The notes: generated by a model not told the origin, from the sequence alone. A stretch of 64,000 nt of DNA from Pseudomonas sp. MM213 (GCF_020423045.1 NZ_CP081943.1:5270001-5334000); one strand, 5' to 3'. Counted from the first letter of the stretch, positions 53,480-62,888 are shown. Numbers and translations are program-made.

Positions 53480-54555
53480 TGGTCACCCCTTTTCTTCAGC
53501 AGGCCGATCACGCCTTTGGGCAGGTACAAGGTCACGACGATGAACAGCGCGCCGAGGAAGAACAGCCAGTATTCGGGGAACGCCACGGTGAACCAGCTCT
53601 TCATGCCGTTGACCACGCCGGCACCGAGCAACGGACCGATCAGCGTGCCGCGACCACCGAGTGCGACCCAGACGGCGGCCTCGATGGAGTTGGTCGGCGA
53701 CATTTCGCTCGGGTTGATGATGCCGACTTGCGGCACGTACAGCGCCCCCGCGAGACCGCACAACACGGCGCTCAAGACCCAGACAAACAGCTTGAAACCC
53801 CGTGGATCGTAACCGCAGAACATCAAGCGGTTTTCGGCGTCGCGCAGCGCGGTCAGCACTCGACCGAATTTGCTTTGCGCCAGACGCCAGCCAATGAACA
53901 GGCTTGCCACCAGCAACACCACCGTGGCGAAAAACAACACCGCACGCGTCCCCGGTTCGGTGATGCCAAAGCCAAGAATGGTGCGGAAGTTGGTGAAGCC
54001 ATTGTTGCCGCCAAACCCGGTTTCGTTGCGGAAAAACAGCAGCATCCCGGCGAAGGTCAAGGCCTGGGTCATGATCGAGAAATACACGCCTTTGATCCGC
54101 GAGCGGAAGGCAAAGAAGCCGAACACCAACGCCAGCAATCCAGGCGCCAACACCACCAGGCACATCGACCAGAGAAAGCTGCTGGTGCCGGTCCAGTACC
54201 ACGGCAATTCGGTCCACGACAGGAAGGTCATGAACGCCGGCAAGGCATCGCCCGACGCCTGGCGCATCAGGTACATGCCCATCGCATAACCGCCGAGGGC
54301 GAAGAACAGGCCGTGACCGAGGGACAGCAGGCCGGCGTAACCCCAGACCAGATCGAGGGCGAGGGCGACGATGGCGTAGCAAAGAATCTTGCCCACCAGG
54401 GTCAGCGTGTAGGCCGAGACATGGAAGGCGCTGTCTGGCGACAACAGCGACAGCAGCGGCAACGTCAACAGCAAAACAAGGATCACCGCACCGACGGCAA
54501 TCGTGACTTTGGGGCCGGCCTTTTGGCTGGCCGTGAGCATCAGGGGCTGGTTCAT
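53476..54555 (-). CDS. urtC: Urea ABC transporter permease UrtC
   Basis: 359 residues, LivM-like inner-membrane permease. ALALDLVWGYAGLLSLGHGL is the conserved helix pair, with FGGNNGFTNF and VWVALGGRGTLIGPLLGAGV near the C-terminus. It forms the urea channel with UrtB. One-base and four-base overlaps with urtB and urtD. Confidence 0.95.
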   Translation of the reverse strand: MNQPLMLTASQKAGPKVTIAVGAVILVLLLTLPLLSLLSPDSAFHVSAYTLTLVGKILCYAIVALALDLVWGYAGLLSLGHGLFFALGGYAMGMYLMRQASGDALPAFMTFLSWTELPWYWTGTSSFLWSMCLVVLAPGLLALVFGFFAFRSRIKGVYFSIMTQALTFAGMLLFFRNETGFGGNNGFTNFRTILGFGITEPGTRAVLFFATVVLLVASLFIGWRLAQSKFGRVLTALRDAENRLMFCGYDPRGFKLFVWVLSAVLCGLAGALYVPQVGIINPSEMSPTNSIEAAVWVALGGRGTLIGPLLGAGVVNGMKSWFTVAFPEYWLFFLGALFIVVTLYLPKGVIGLLKKRGDQ

Positions 54556-56057
54556 CAGTCGATCACCCGTCCTTTCAGTGCGAAGAGGCCTTGCGGACGT
54601 TTCTGGATGAACAGAATGATCAACGCGAGGATCAGGATCTTGCCGAGTACGGCGCCGATCTGCGGTTCGAGAATCTTGTTGGCGATGCCCAGCCCGAACG
54701 CGGCGAGCACGCTACCGGCCAACTGCCCGACGCCGCCGAGCACCACCACCAGGAACGAGTCGATGATGTAGCTCTGGCCGAGGTCCGGGCCGACGTTGCC
54801 GATCTGACTCAGCGCCACGCCGCCAAGGCCGGCGATGCCCGAGCCGAGGCCGAAGGCGAGCATGTCCACACGCCCGGTGGGCACCCCGCAGCAGGCGGCC
54901 ATGTTGCGGTTCTGAGTGACGGCGCGCACGTTCAGGCCCAGGCGTGTCTTGTTCAACAGCAGCCAGGTCAGCACCACCACGAACAGAGCGAAGGCGATAA
55001 TCACGATGCGGTTGTACGGCAGCACCAGGTTCGGCAACACCTGGATCCCACCCGACAACCACGCCGGGTTGGCCACTTCGACGTTCTGCGCGCCGAACAC
55101 CAATCGGACAAGCTGGATCAGCATCAGGCTGATACCCCACGTGGCGAGCAGGGTCTCCAGTGGGCGGCCGTAGAGGTGGCGAATCACTGTGCGTTCCAGC
55201 GCCATGCCAATCGCGGCCGTGACGAAAAACGCCACCGGCAACGCGATCAATGGGTAGAACTCGATGGCTTGCGGGGCAAAGCGCTGGAACAGCAACTGCA
55301 CGACGTAGGTCGAGTAGGCGCCGAGCATCAGCATCTCACCGTGGGCCATATTGATCACGCCGAGCAGGCCGAAAGTGATCGCCAGCCCGAGCGCCGCAAG
55401 CAGCAGGATCGAACCGAGGGACATGCCGCTGAAGGCCTGACCGAGCATCTCGCCGATCAGCAGTTTGCGTTTGACTTGGGCCAGACTGGTTTCGGCAGCC
55501 GTGCGCACATTGGCGTCGGCTTCGACACCCGGCTCCAGCAAACTCTCCAGTCGAGTGCGAGCCAGTGGATCGCCGGTTTCACCGAGCAGGCGCACAGCGG
55601 CAAGGCGTACGGCCGGGTCGGTGTCCACCAGTTGCAGATTGGCCAGCGCGAGGCTGAGCGCGGCGTGAACGTTTTCGTCGTGTTCGCCAGCCAGTTGCTG
55701 GTCGAGGAATTTCAGCTGCGCCGGTTTTGCGTTTTTCTGCAATTGCTGCGCGGCGGCCAGACGGGTTTTAGCGTCGGTGGCGAGCAATTGATGGCTGGCC
55801 AGCGCGGTGTCGATCAGACCCCGCAGGCGATTGTTCAGGCGCAAGGTTTTCGGTTGGCCGTCGACCGTCAACTCGCCTTGTTGCAGGGCGTTGATCAGTT
55901 CGATTCGGGCCGGGTCGGGCTGCGCGGCCCAGGCTTCCAGCAGTTTGGCTTGCTGCACAGGGTTGGCGGCGACGAAGTCTTCGGCGTCGCCGGCATGCGT
56001 GGCCATCGGCAACAGCAACGCGAGGGTAAGGATGAAACGGTAAAAAGCGGTGGGCAT
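54555..56057 (-). CDS. urtB: Urea ABC transporter permease UrtB
   Basis: 500 residues. Signal-like MPTAFYRFILTLALLLPMATHAGDAEDF, a ~190-residue soluble domain of HEAT-like helices (ALANLQLVDTDPAVRLAAVR), then the LivH-like membrane core (ITFGLLGVINMAHGEMLMLG, VVVLGGVGQLAGSVLAAFG). The soluble N-terminal domain is usual for proteobacterial UrtB and probably lies in the periplasm. Start 56057 has AGGA upstream; an in-frame Met six codons earlier lacks one. The stop overlaps urtC by one base. Confidence 0.94.
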   Translation of the reverse strand: MPTAFYRFILTLALLLPMATHAGDAEDFVAANPVQQAKLLEAWAAQPDPARIELINALQQGELTVDGQPKTLRLNNRLRGLIDTALASHQLLATDAKTRLAAAQQLQKNAKPAQLKFLDQQLAGEHDENVHAALSLALANLQLVDTDPAVRLAAVRLLGETGDPLARTRLESLLEPGVEADANVRTAAETSLAQVKRKLLIGEMLGQAFSGMSLGSILLLAALGLAITFGLLGVINMAHGEMLMLGAYSTYVVQLLFQRFAPQAIEFYPLIALPVAFFVTAAIGMALERTVIRHLYGRPLETLLATWGISLMLIQLVRLVFGAQNVEVANPAWLSGGIQVLPNLVLPYNRIVIIAFALFVVVLTWLLLNKTRLGLNVRAVTQNRNMAACCGVPTGRVDMLAFGLGSGIAGLGGVALSQIGNVGPDLGQSYIIDSFLVVVLGGVGQLAGSVLAAFGLGIANKILEPQIGAVLGKILILALIILFIQKRPQGLFALKGRVID

Positions 56058-56084
56058 ATCAAATGTCCTGGTCATACGCGGACC

Positions 56085-56165
56085 TTGTAGGAGCCGGCTT
56101 GCTGGCGATGGCGGTGCATCAGGCAAACCGTGTGATGCTGATCGCCAGCAAGCCGGCTCCTACAG
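56085..56165. repeat. REP inverted pair between urtA and urtB
   Basis: tgtaggagccggcttgctgg facing ccagcaagccggctcctaca. Confidence 0.92.
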
Positions 56166-56213
56166 GATTTGTGTCGGGCACGAACGATGTATTCGGCCCG
56201 ACATCCAGGTGGC

Positions 56214-57479
56214 TTAGTTGCTCTTCACCGCATACTCCGGCTTCTTGTCGTTGCCAGGAATGAACGGGCTCCACGGCTGGGCACGGATCGGGCCTTCGGT
56301 CTGCCATACCACGTTGAACTGACCGTCCGCCTGAATCTCGCCGATCATCACCGGCTTGTGCAGGTGGTGGTTGGTCTTGTCCATGGTCAGGGTGTAGCCG
56401 GACGGTGCAGCAAAGGTCTGGCCAGCGAGGGCTTCGCGGACTTTGTCGACGTCGGTGGATTTGGCTTTCTCGGCCGCTTGCGCCCACATGTGGATGCCGA
56501 CGTAGGTGGCTTCCATCGGGTCGTTGGTCACCGCTTTGTCGGCGCCCGGCAGGTTGTGTTTCTTCGCGTAGGCTTTCCAGTCGGCGACGAATTTCTTGTT
56601 CGCCGGGTTCTCCACCGACTCAAAGTAGTTCCACGCCGCGAGGTTGCCCACCAGCGGTTTGGTGTCGATGCCACGCAGTTCTTCTTCACCCACCGAGAAC
56701 GCCACGACCGGAACGTCGGTGGCTTTCAGGCCCTGGTTGGCCAGCTCTTTATAGAACGGCACGTTGGAATCGCCATTGACCGTGGAGATGACCGCAGTCT
56801 TGCCACCGGCCGAGAATTTCTTGATGTTGGCGACGATGGTTTGATAGTCGCTGTGACCGAACGGGGTGTAGACCTCTTCGATGTCCTTGTCGGCCACGCC
56901 TTTGGAATGCAGGAACGAACGCAGGATCTTGTTGGTGGTGCGCGGGTAGACGTAGTCGGTTCCGAGCAGGAAGTAACGCTTGGCAGCGCCGCCTTCTTCG
57001 CTCATCAGGTACTCGACTGCCGGAATCGCCTGTTGGTTCGGCGCGGCGCCGGTGTAGAACACGTTCGGCGACATCTCTTCGCCTTCGTACTGCACCGGGT
57101 AGAACAGCAGGCCGTTGAGCTCTTCGAACACCGGCAGCACCGATTTACGCGACACCGAGGTCCAGCAACCGAACACCACGGCGACCTTGTCCTGGGTTAG
57201 CAACTGACGACCCTTTTCTGCGAACAGCGGCCAGTTCGACGCCGGGTCGACCACCACCGGTTCCAGCATCTTGCCGTTCACGCCGCCCTTGGCGTTGATC
57301 TCGTCGATGGTCATCAACGCCATGTCTTTCAAGGACGTTTCGGAGATCGCCATGGTGCCGGACAACGAATGCAGAATACCGACCTTGATGGTCTCGGCGG
57401 CCTGGACAGTCCAGGTCATGCCCATCGCGGCAATGCTTGCCGTGAGTGTAAAAGCCTTGATCAAGCTGCGACGCTTCAT
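56214..57479 (-). CDS. urtA: Urea ABC transporter substrate-binding protein UrtA
   Basis: 421 residues. Signal peptide MKRRSLIKAFTLTASIAAMG ... cleaved near VQA, mature AETIKVGILHSLSGTMAISE. The UrtA/FmdD signature VVFGCWTSVSRKSVLPVFEE and LLFYPVQYEGEEMSPNVFYT separates it from LivJ/AmiC. Binds urea (or short amides) in the periplasm. Start ATG 57479 with GGAG. First gene of the urea import and urease gene run, behind a sigma-54 element. Confidence 0.96.
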   Translation of the reverse strand: MKRRSLIKAFTLTASIAAMGMTWTVQAAETIKVGILHSLSGTMAISETSLKDMALMTIDEINAKGGVNGKMLEPVVVDPASNWPLFAEKGRQLLTQDKVAVVFGCWTSVSRKSVLPVFEELNGLLFYPVQYEGEEMSPNVFYTGAAPNQQAIPAVEYLMSEEGGAAKRYFLLGTDYVYPRTTNKILRSFLHSKGVADKDIEEVYTPFGHSDYQTIVANIKKFSAGGKTAVISTVNGDSNVPFYKELANQGLKATDVPVVAFSVGEEELRGIDTKPLVGNLAAWNYFESVENPANKKFVADWKAYAKKHNLPGADKAVTNDPMEATYVGIHMWAQAAEKAKSTDVDKVREALAGQTFAAPSGYTLTMDKTNHHLHKPVMIGEIQADGQFNVVWQTEGPIRAQPWSPFIPGNDKKPEYAVKSN

Positions 57480-57542
57480 TGTGCGATCTCCATGAACTTA
57501 TGAGTTTTCTTGGTTGGCAGATGCGGACTACTGAAGGCTGTT

Positions 57543-57560
57543 TTGCAAGGGCTGTGCCCA
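57543..57560 (-). promoter_or_regulatory. Sigma-54 promoter of the urt-ure operon
   Basis: Minus-strand TGGGCACAGCCCTTGCAA: GG and GC ten bases apart, close to TGGCACG-N4-TTGCW. Predicted start near 57533, about 54 bases before the urtA ATG. Confidence 0.75.
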
Positions 57561-57614
57561 GTCGGAAAAAGGCAGGGAAATGTCGTATTAGAGCGGTTGC
57601 GCGGTTGGGGTGGC

Positions 57615-57648
57615 GCACCATGAAGGATCGCGGCTGGCGCGTTGGTGC
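57615..57648. promoter_or_regulatory. NtrC-type half-sites upstream of urtA
   Basis: GCACCA (57615-57620) and TGGTGC (57643-57648), 22 bases apart; the first lies within GGTG-GCG-CACC. They sit about 80-115 bases upstream of the predicted start. Confidence 0.4.
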
Positions 57649-57699
57649 GAGGAGATGCGCCACATTGGGGCGAAGAACTTGCAGACGACATTGTTCCAA

Positions 57700-57789
57700 T
57701 GTGGGAGCGAGCCTGCTCGCGATTGCGGTGTGTCAGACATGTAAATGGTGACTGATACGCCCTCATCGCGAGCAGGCTCGCTCCCACAG
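57700..57789. repeat. REP inverted pair (GCCTGCTCGCGAT subtype)
   Basis: tgtgggagcgagcctgctcg facing cgagcaggctcgctcccaca. Confidence 0.92.
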
Positions 57790-57805
57790 TTTTGATTGAT
57801 GTGTG

Positions 57806-58816
57806 TCAGCGGCGGCGCATGAGGCCGATGAAGAACAGGCCTCCAATGGCAGCGGTGGCCACGCCGATGGGCAGGTCTTCGGGGGCGATCAACGTTCGAG
57901 CGGCGACATCAACCCACACGAGAAAAATACTCCCCAGCAATACGCACACCGGCAGCAATCGCCGGTGTTCAGCCCCGACCAGTCGCCGCGCAATGTGCGG
58001 CACCATCAGCCCGACAAACCCGATGGAGCCACTGATCGACACCAGTACGCCCGTCATCAGCGACGCAATCAAAAACACCCGCAACCGCACGGTGCGGGCG
58101 TTGAGCCCAAGGGTTACGGCCGTCTGTTCACCGGCCATCAACGCGTTCAACGGTCGGGCCATGCCAAGCAACAAAACCAGCCCGAGCAGCACACTGGCGG
58201 CCGGCACCGCGAGCAATTCCCAGCGTGCCAACCCGAGCCCGCCGAGCATCCAGAACATCACCGCCGAACTGGCGCGGTGATCGCCGAGAAACAGCAGCAG
58301 ATTAGCGATCGCCATCATCACGAACGACACCGCCACACCGCACAACAGCAGCCGATCACTGTCCAGGCGACCGTTGCGGTTGGCGATCATCAGTACGATC
58401 AGCATGCTCAGCAGCGCGCCAATAAATGCGGCAATCGGCAACGTCAGCAGGCCGACAATTTCACCGACATGCAGCACCACGATCACCGCGCCGAGGGTGG
58501 CGCCGGAGGTCACGCCGAGCAGGTGCGGATCGGCCAGCGGATTGCGCGTCACCGCTTGCAGCACTGCGCCGATCAGCGCCAGGCCGGCACCGACCAAGGC
58601 GCCAAGCAACATGCGCGGCACGCGGATCAGCCACACGATGTGCTCCTGCCCGGCCGTCCAGCTCACCTCGCCAAAACCGAACACCTTGTGCAGCAAAATG
58701 CGCCACACCACGTCCACCGGCACCCGCGCCGGGCCGAAGCCCAGCGACACCACGCATGACACCAGCAACAACGCGCCGAGGGCAATCAGCAACAGGGCGT
58801 AGCGACGATTGATCAT
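57806..58816 (-). CDS. FecCD family ABC permease (metal chelate uptake)
   Basis: 336 residues, about ten membrane helices. LIRVPRMLLGALVGAGLALI and GAVLQAVTRNPLADPHLLGV with SGATLGAV are BtuC/FecCD hallmarks, then GFVGLMVPHIARRLVGAEHR near the C-terminus. Works with the binding protein and ATPase genes upstream (ATGA overlap with the former). Imports a siderophore, cobalamin or metal complex; the gene order receptor-ATPase-binding protein-permease recalls PA2911-PA2914 of P. aeruginosa, reported as zinc responsive. Confidence 0.9.
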   Translation of the reverse strand: MINRRYALLLIALGALLLVSCVVSLGFGPARVPVDVVWRILLHKVFGFGEVSWTAGQEHIVWLIRVPRMLLGALVGAGLALIGAVLQAVTRNPLADPHLLGVTSGATLGAVIVVLHVGEIVGLLTLPIAAFIGALLSMLIVLMIANRNGRLDSDRLLLCGVAVSFVMMAIANLLLFLGDHRASSAVMFWMLGGLGLARWELLAVPAASVLLGLVLLLGMARPLNALMAGEQTAVTLGLNARTVRLRVFLIASLMTGVLVSISGSIGFVGLMVPHIARRLVGAEHRRLLPVCVLLGSIFLVWVDVAARTLIAPEDLPIGVATAAIGGLFFIGLMRRR

Positions 58817-59760
58817 TCGCCGTGGAAACCTTTGGCCAGGGTTTCAACCGCCAACACGTTGTCGATCCCCGGCGTGGCCTGCACATACGGAATGACGATG
58901 AAGCGCTGGTTCTTGATCGCGTCAACCGATTGCAGCGCCTTGTTATCGAGCAGGAATTGCGCCTTCTGCTCGGCAGTCACTTCACCGTAATCGACGATCA
59001 CGATCACCTGCGGATTGCGCTCGACCACGTTCTCCCAATTCACTCGGGTCCAGCTCGCTTCGACGTCATCCAGAATGTTGCGCCCGCCTGCCGCGTCGAT
59101 CAGCGCTTGCGGCATGCCCAGGCGACCCGAGGTCATGGCGCGGTCTTCGCCACTGTCGTAGAGGAACACCCGGGGTTTGTCCACCGGCAGATCCTTGCGC
59201 ACCTCGGCGACTTGCGCCTGCATGTCGGCGATCAATGCATTGGCGCGATCCTGCACGTCGAAGATTTTGCCGAGGTTACGCAGGTCGTTGTAGGTGTCCT
59301 CCAGGCTGGCCGGTGGACGCTTCATCACGAAGGCGCAGGACTCGGTCAGCTCATAGACGTTGATGCCCAGCGGCTGCAAGGTTTGCGGCGTGAGATCACC
59401 GCCCACGCGCATGCCGTAATCCCAACCGGCGAAGAAGAAATCGACATTGGCGTTGAGCAGGGTTTCCACTGAAGGGTACTTGGCCGCCAGCTCAGGCAGG
59501 CCGTCGAGGATGGTCTGCATCTGGGGCGTGACCGACTTCCAGCCACTGACACCGCTGTAGCCGGCCATGCTCGGTTTGAGGCCGAGTGCGAGCATCATTT
59601 GCGTCATGTTGATGTCGTGGCTGACCGCGTGTTTCGGCGCTTGCGTGAAGGTCACATCGCGGTTGCAGCTCTGGATCGTCAGCGGATATTTCGTTGCTTC
59701 GGCAAACGCTTGGCTACTGCCCAGCAACAGAGCAACGCACAGCAGGGAACGCAAAGTCAT
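58813..59760 (-). CDS. ABC transporter substrate-binding protein (cluster for metal chelates)
   Basis: 315 residues. Signal peptide MTLRSLLCVALLLGSSQAFA, mature EATKYPLTIQSCNRDVTFTQ. Type III (BtuF/FhuD-like) binding protein: HDINMTQMMLALGLKPSMAG, NANVDFFFAGWDYGMRVGGD, ERNPQVIVIVDYGE. Two cysteines (SCNRDV, TESCAF) may form a disulfide. Delivers the substrate to the FecCD permease. Overlaps both neighbours by four bases. Confidence 0.9.
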   Translation of the reverse strand: MTLRSLLCVALLLGSSQAFAEATKYPLTIQSCNRDVTFTQAPKHAVSHDINMTQMMLALGLKPSMAGYSGVSGWKSVTPQMQTILDGLPELAAKYPSVETLLNANVDFFFAGWDYGMRVGGDLTPQTLQPLGINVYELTESCAFVMKRPPASLEDTYNDLRNLGKIFDVQDRANALIADMQAQVAEVRKDLPVDKPRVFLYDSGEDRAMTSGRLGMPQALIDAAGGRNILDDVEASWTRVNWENVVERNPQVIVIVDYGEVTAEQKAQFLLDNKALQSVDAIKNQRFIVIPYVQATPGIDNVLAVETLAKGFHGE

Positions 59761-60545
59761 GGTTGGGTTATCCAGGTGATTCGTGGGTAGCCGTGCAAAG
59801 GGTGTTCATCGATCAGTGCTTCGACGCCGAACACATCACGCAGCAGCGGGGCGGTCAGGACTTCTTTTGGTGTGCCGCTGGCGACGATGCGGCCGTGATT
59901 GAGCACGTACAGCCGGTCACAGAAAGCAGCGGCGAGATTGAGGTCGTGGATGCTCGCCAGGGTGCCGATCCGCAGGCGTTTGACCAGTTGCAAAAGTTCC
60001 AGCTGAAAGCGCGGGTCGAGGTGGTTGGTCGGCTCGTCGAGGATCAACACTTGCGGTTGCTGGGCCAGGGCGCGGGCGAGGATCACGCGTTGTTTTTCGC
60101 CGCCGGAGAGCGTGGCGAAAGCGTGGTCTTCGAAACCGTTGAGGCCGACGGATTCCAGTGCTTGCGTTGCGAGATTCCGGTCTTCGAGGGTGTCGCCATC
60201 GAACAGGCCTTTGTGCGGTGTGCGGCCCATGGCGACCACTTCATCGACGGTCAGGCCGAAGGCGTCGGGGAACTCCTGCAGCACCACGGCGATGCGTTGC
60301 GCGCACCAGCGCGAGGATTGTTTCCAGACGTTGTGGTGGTCGAGCCGGACCTCACCGTTTTCCGGTTTGCTGAAGCGATAGGCGCACCGCAACAGGCTGG
60401 TCTTGCCGCTGCCGTTGGGGCCGATCAACCCGACAAACTCACCGGCGGCCACATGCAACGAGGCATCACGCAGTTGGAACTGGTGATGACAGTGGCCGTG
60501 GCCCAGGGGTGTCCAGGCGAGGTTGGTGAGGTTCAGCGAGGTCAT
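59757..60545 (-). CDS. ABC transporter ATP-binding protein (FecE/BtuD-like)
   Basis: 262 residues. Walker A GPNGSGKTSLLRCAYR, signature LSGGEKQRVILARAL, Walker B VLILDEPTNHLDPR, switch ASIHDLNLAAAFCDRL. Powers the permease encoded downstream. First gene of the ABC part; a REP pair separates it from the receptor gene. Confidence 0.93.
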   Translation of the reverse strand: MTSLNLTNLAWTPLGHGHCHHQFQLRDASLHVAAGEFVGLIGPNGSGKTSLLRCAYRFSKPENGEVRLDHHNVWKQSSRWCAQRIAVVLQEFPDAFGLTVDEVVAMGRTPHKGLFDGDTLEDRNLATQALESVGLNGFEDHAFATLSGGEKQRVILARALAQQPQVLILDEPTNHLDPRFQLELLQLVKRLRIGTLASIHDLNLAAAFCDRLYVLNHGRIVASGTPKEVLTAPLLRDVFGVEALIDEHPLHGYPRITWITQP

Positions 60546-60581
60546 GCATTTACTCAGAGATATTTGGTGATGCTGATGACG

Positions 60582-60677
60582 CCTTCGCGGGCAAGCCTCG
60601 CTCCTACAGTTTATGTGTCGAACAAAAATTTTGTGATCGACGCGAATCCTGTAGGAGCGAGGCTTGCCCGCGAAGGG
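60582..60677. repeat. REP inverted pair between receptor and ATPase genes
   Basis: cgcgggcaagcctcgctcct facing aggagcgaggcttgcccgcg. Confidence 0.92.
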
Positions 60678-60686
60678 GCCCTTGAG

Positions 60687-62807
60687 TCAAAAGGTGTAAT
60701 CAGCTGTGACAAAGAACGAACGCGGCTCCCCCAGGATCCACTGCTGCCCCTCATTGTATTGGCTTTGCGCATACTGGCGGTCAAACAGATTGTTCGCCTG
60801 CAACCCCAGCGTCGTATTGCGCAGCGCTTTCCATGACAACGTGGCATCGACGACGGTGTAGCTCGGCAGCTCGTTCTGGTTGGCCATGTCGGCATAACGC
60901 GCGTCGACGTAACGCACGCCAGCCCCGGCCTTCAGGTCTTCGCTGAGTGCTTTGCTCAGCCACAGATTCGCCGTGCGACGAGGCGCGTCCACCGGGCGAT
61001 TACCGTTGCGCGACACTGGCACGCCACCGACCACTTCTTCGAAATCGTCGTACTTCGCTTTGACGATGGCCGCGTTGGCCTGCAGTTGCCAGGCGTGTGG
61101 CAGTTGCAGATCGAGGCTGACTTCCAGGCCATTGGACGATTGTTGGCCGACCTGTTGTTTGAGCGTCGGGTTACCTGGATCGTCGGTCAGCAGTTTCTTT
61201 TTGACGATGCGATAAGCCGCCAGCGTCCACTCGCCGCGTTGATCCCAGAACATCTGCTTCACGCCGATCTCGGTCTGTTTCGCCGTGGCCAGGTCATATT
61301 GCTGCTGGCTCGGGCTCAGGGAAATCAGGCCGCCGACACCGTCGGTGCTGGTGGCGTACTGACCGTAGAACGAAGTGTCCGGGGTCACGGCGAACACCAG
61401 CCCGGCCTTCCAGTTGTTGCCGGTCAGGGTCTTGTCGCTCTGGCTGCCATCGACCAGGTTGTCGCGGTCGACGTGCACGTAGTCGCGACGCACACCGGTC
61501 ACCAGCGACCAGCGCTCGCTCAACTGCGTGCGGTTTTCGGCGAAGGCCGACATCTGTTTGGTGGTGCTCTGGAACTGGTCGCGATACGGATTGGCACTTT
61601 CAAAACTGCCACGTTGTGGATGATACAAATCGATCGGCTGGCCATCGGGCAACACGTCATTGAACGGCGAGTTGCTGTCGAGCTGGAAGCGGATGCGGTT
61701 GTAATCGACACCGGTCACGGTCTGGCTGTCGAGGCCGAACAGAGAGTGCTTGAAGGTGAAGGTCTGACGGTCGCCGACCTGTTCCTGCCGGTGGCCGATG
61801 CCGAAATAGCCGCTGCGGCTGAGCTGCTGTGCGTCGCGGTCGAAGTTGTAGTTTTCGGCGTTCTGCCAGCGGCGCTGGGCCTTGAGGTAATACAGCTCGT
61901 TGCTCGAACTGACGTTCTCGGACATTTGCCAGTCGCTGGTCAGGCGCGTCCATTGATCGTTGTAGTGCTGCTTGTCGTTGCTGACGTTGTAGTTCTTGTC
62001 GCGCAGACCTTCGTGGAAGCGGCCGTTGATCAATGGCGTGCCGAAGTAGTTCATCGGGTTCTGGTCGCCGTAGTCGTGGGCGAGGGTGAATGCCAGATCG
62101 TCCGTGGCCTGCCAGCGCAGGGCCGCGCTGACGAAGTCGCTGGAGGAATCGCCGCGATCGACCCAACCGTTGCTGCGCAGGCGATTGAGGTTCAAGCGAT
62201 AACTCAGGGTATCGCTCAGCGAACCGCCGCTGTCGAACGCTTGTTGCTGACTGTCGTAAGAGCCGTAGCCGAGACGCACGTGGTTTTCGATCTCGCCTTC
62301 GAAGGGCTTTTTCGGGATCACATTGACCACCGCCCCCGTCGCGCCTTCGCCATACAACACCGAAGCCGGGCCGCGCAGCACATCGACACGCTCCACCGAC
62401 CAGGTGTCGACCGGGAAGGTCACGGTGCCCATGCCTGTGTACATCCGGTTGCCGTCATACAACTGCATCACCGAGTTCTGCCCGGTAAAGCCTCGTGCGG
62501 ACAACGAGGTCCCGCCGTCGCCCGGCGTGCCGGTGCGGCTGATCCCGGTGCTGCGCGACGCCGCGTCCTGCACGCTGCGGTCACCGCGCGCGCGGATCTG
62601 TTCGCCAGTCAGGCTTTCCACACTGGCGGGTGTTTCCAGAGCCGTGAGGTTCAGACGCGAACCGGCGGTGGTCGGCGTGTCGAGGTTGACGGTTTCGTCG
62701 TCAACGGCCGGTGCGGTGATGGTGCCGGCGGGCAGCGTCAAGGATTGCGCGTGGGCGCTGTTGTTCAGGGCGAGCAGGCAGAGGCCGGACAAGAGGTACT
62801 TGTTCAT
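60687..62807 (-). CDS. TonB-dependent siderophore/metallophore receptor
   Basis: 706 residues. Signal peptide MNKYLLSGLCLLALNNSAHA, plug domain (TPASVESLTGEQIRARGDRS, RVDVLRGPASVLYGEGATG), 22-strand barrel, C-terminal aromatic FFVTADYTF. No extra N-terminal signalling domain, so no FecR-type regulation. Start 62807 (usual signal peptide) rather than the in-frame ATG at 62870, whose first codons run through a terminator-like hairpin. Imports a metal chelate through the outer membrane with TonB. A Zur-like box overlaps its likely promoter, pointing to zinc rather than iron, though the ligand is not proven. Confidence 0.92.
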   Translation of the reverse strand: MNKYLLSGLCLLALNNSAHAQSLTLPAGTITAPAVDDETVNLDTPTTAGSRLNLTALETPASVESLTGEQIRARGDRSVQDAASRSTGISRTGTPGDGGTSLSARGFTGQNSVMQLYDGNRMYTGMGTVTFPVDTWSVERVDVLRGPASVLYGEGATGAVVNVIPKKPFEGEIENHVRLGYGSYDSQQQAFDSGGSLSDTLSYRLNLNRLRSNGWVDRGDSSSDFVSAALRWQATDDLAFTLAHDYGDQNPMNYFGTPLINGRFHEGLRDKNYNVSNDKQHYNDQWTRLTSDWQMSENVSSSNELYYLKAQRRWQNAENYNFDRDAQQLSRSGYFGIGHRQEQVGDRQTFTFKHSLFGLDSQTVTGVDYNRIRFQLDSNSPFNDVLPDGQPIDLYHPQRGSFESANPYRDQFQSTTKQMSAFAENRTQLSERWSLVTGVRRDYVHVDRDNLVDGSQSDKTLTGNNWKAGLVFAVTPDTSFYGQYATSTDGVGGLISLSPSQQQYDLATAKQTEIGVKQMFWDQRGEWTLAAYRIVKKKLLTDDPGNPTLKQQVGQQSSNGLEVSLDLQLPHAWQLQANAAIVKAKYDDFEEVVGGVPVSRNGNRPVDAPRRTANLWLSKALSEDLKAGAGVRYVDARYADMANQNELPSYTVVDATLSWKALRNTTLGLQANNLFDRQYAQSQYNEGQQWILGEPRSFFVTADYTF

Positions 62808-62825
62808 CGGGTGGGTGACACTTCT

Positions 62826-62859
62826 TCCAAAAGAAAACCCGCAGCAATGGCTGCGGGTT
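62826..62859 (-). terminator. Terminator-like hairpin between the PepSY and receptor genes
   Basis: 10-bp stem AACCCGCAGC/GCTGCGGGTT (62836-62845 with 62850-62859), 4-base loop, followed on the minus strand by TTCTTTT. It ends the PepSY gene or acts as an attenuator in the receptor leader. Confidence 0.75.
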
Positions 62860-62873
62860 GGGCGGTGCATTTG

Positions 62874-62888
62874 CGTTATACAGTAACA
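62874..62888. promoter_or_regulatory. Zur-like box upstream of the receptor
   Basis: CGTTATACAGTAACA against the recalled Pseudomonas Zur consensus TGTTATA-N-TATAACA: 11 of 14 positions agree. On the minus strand it contains TATAAC, a possible -10. Confidence 0.45.

Larger units (their letters stand above)
57480..57805. other. Upstream region of urtA
   Basis: 326 bases without a gene: the sigma-54 element, two NtrC-type half-sites and a REP pair that ends next to the FecCD permease gene. Confidence 0.6.
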
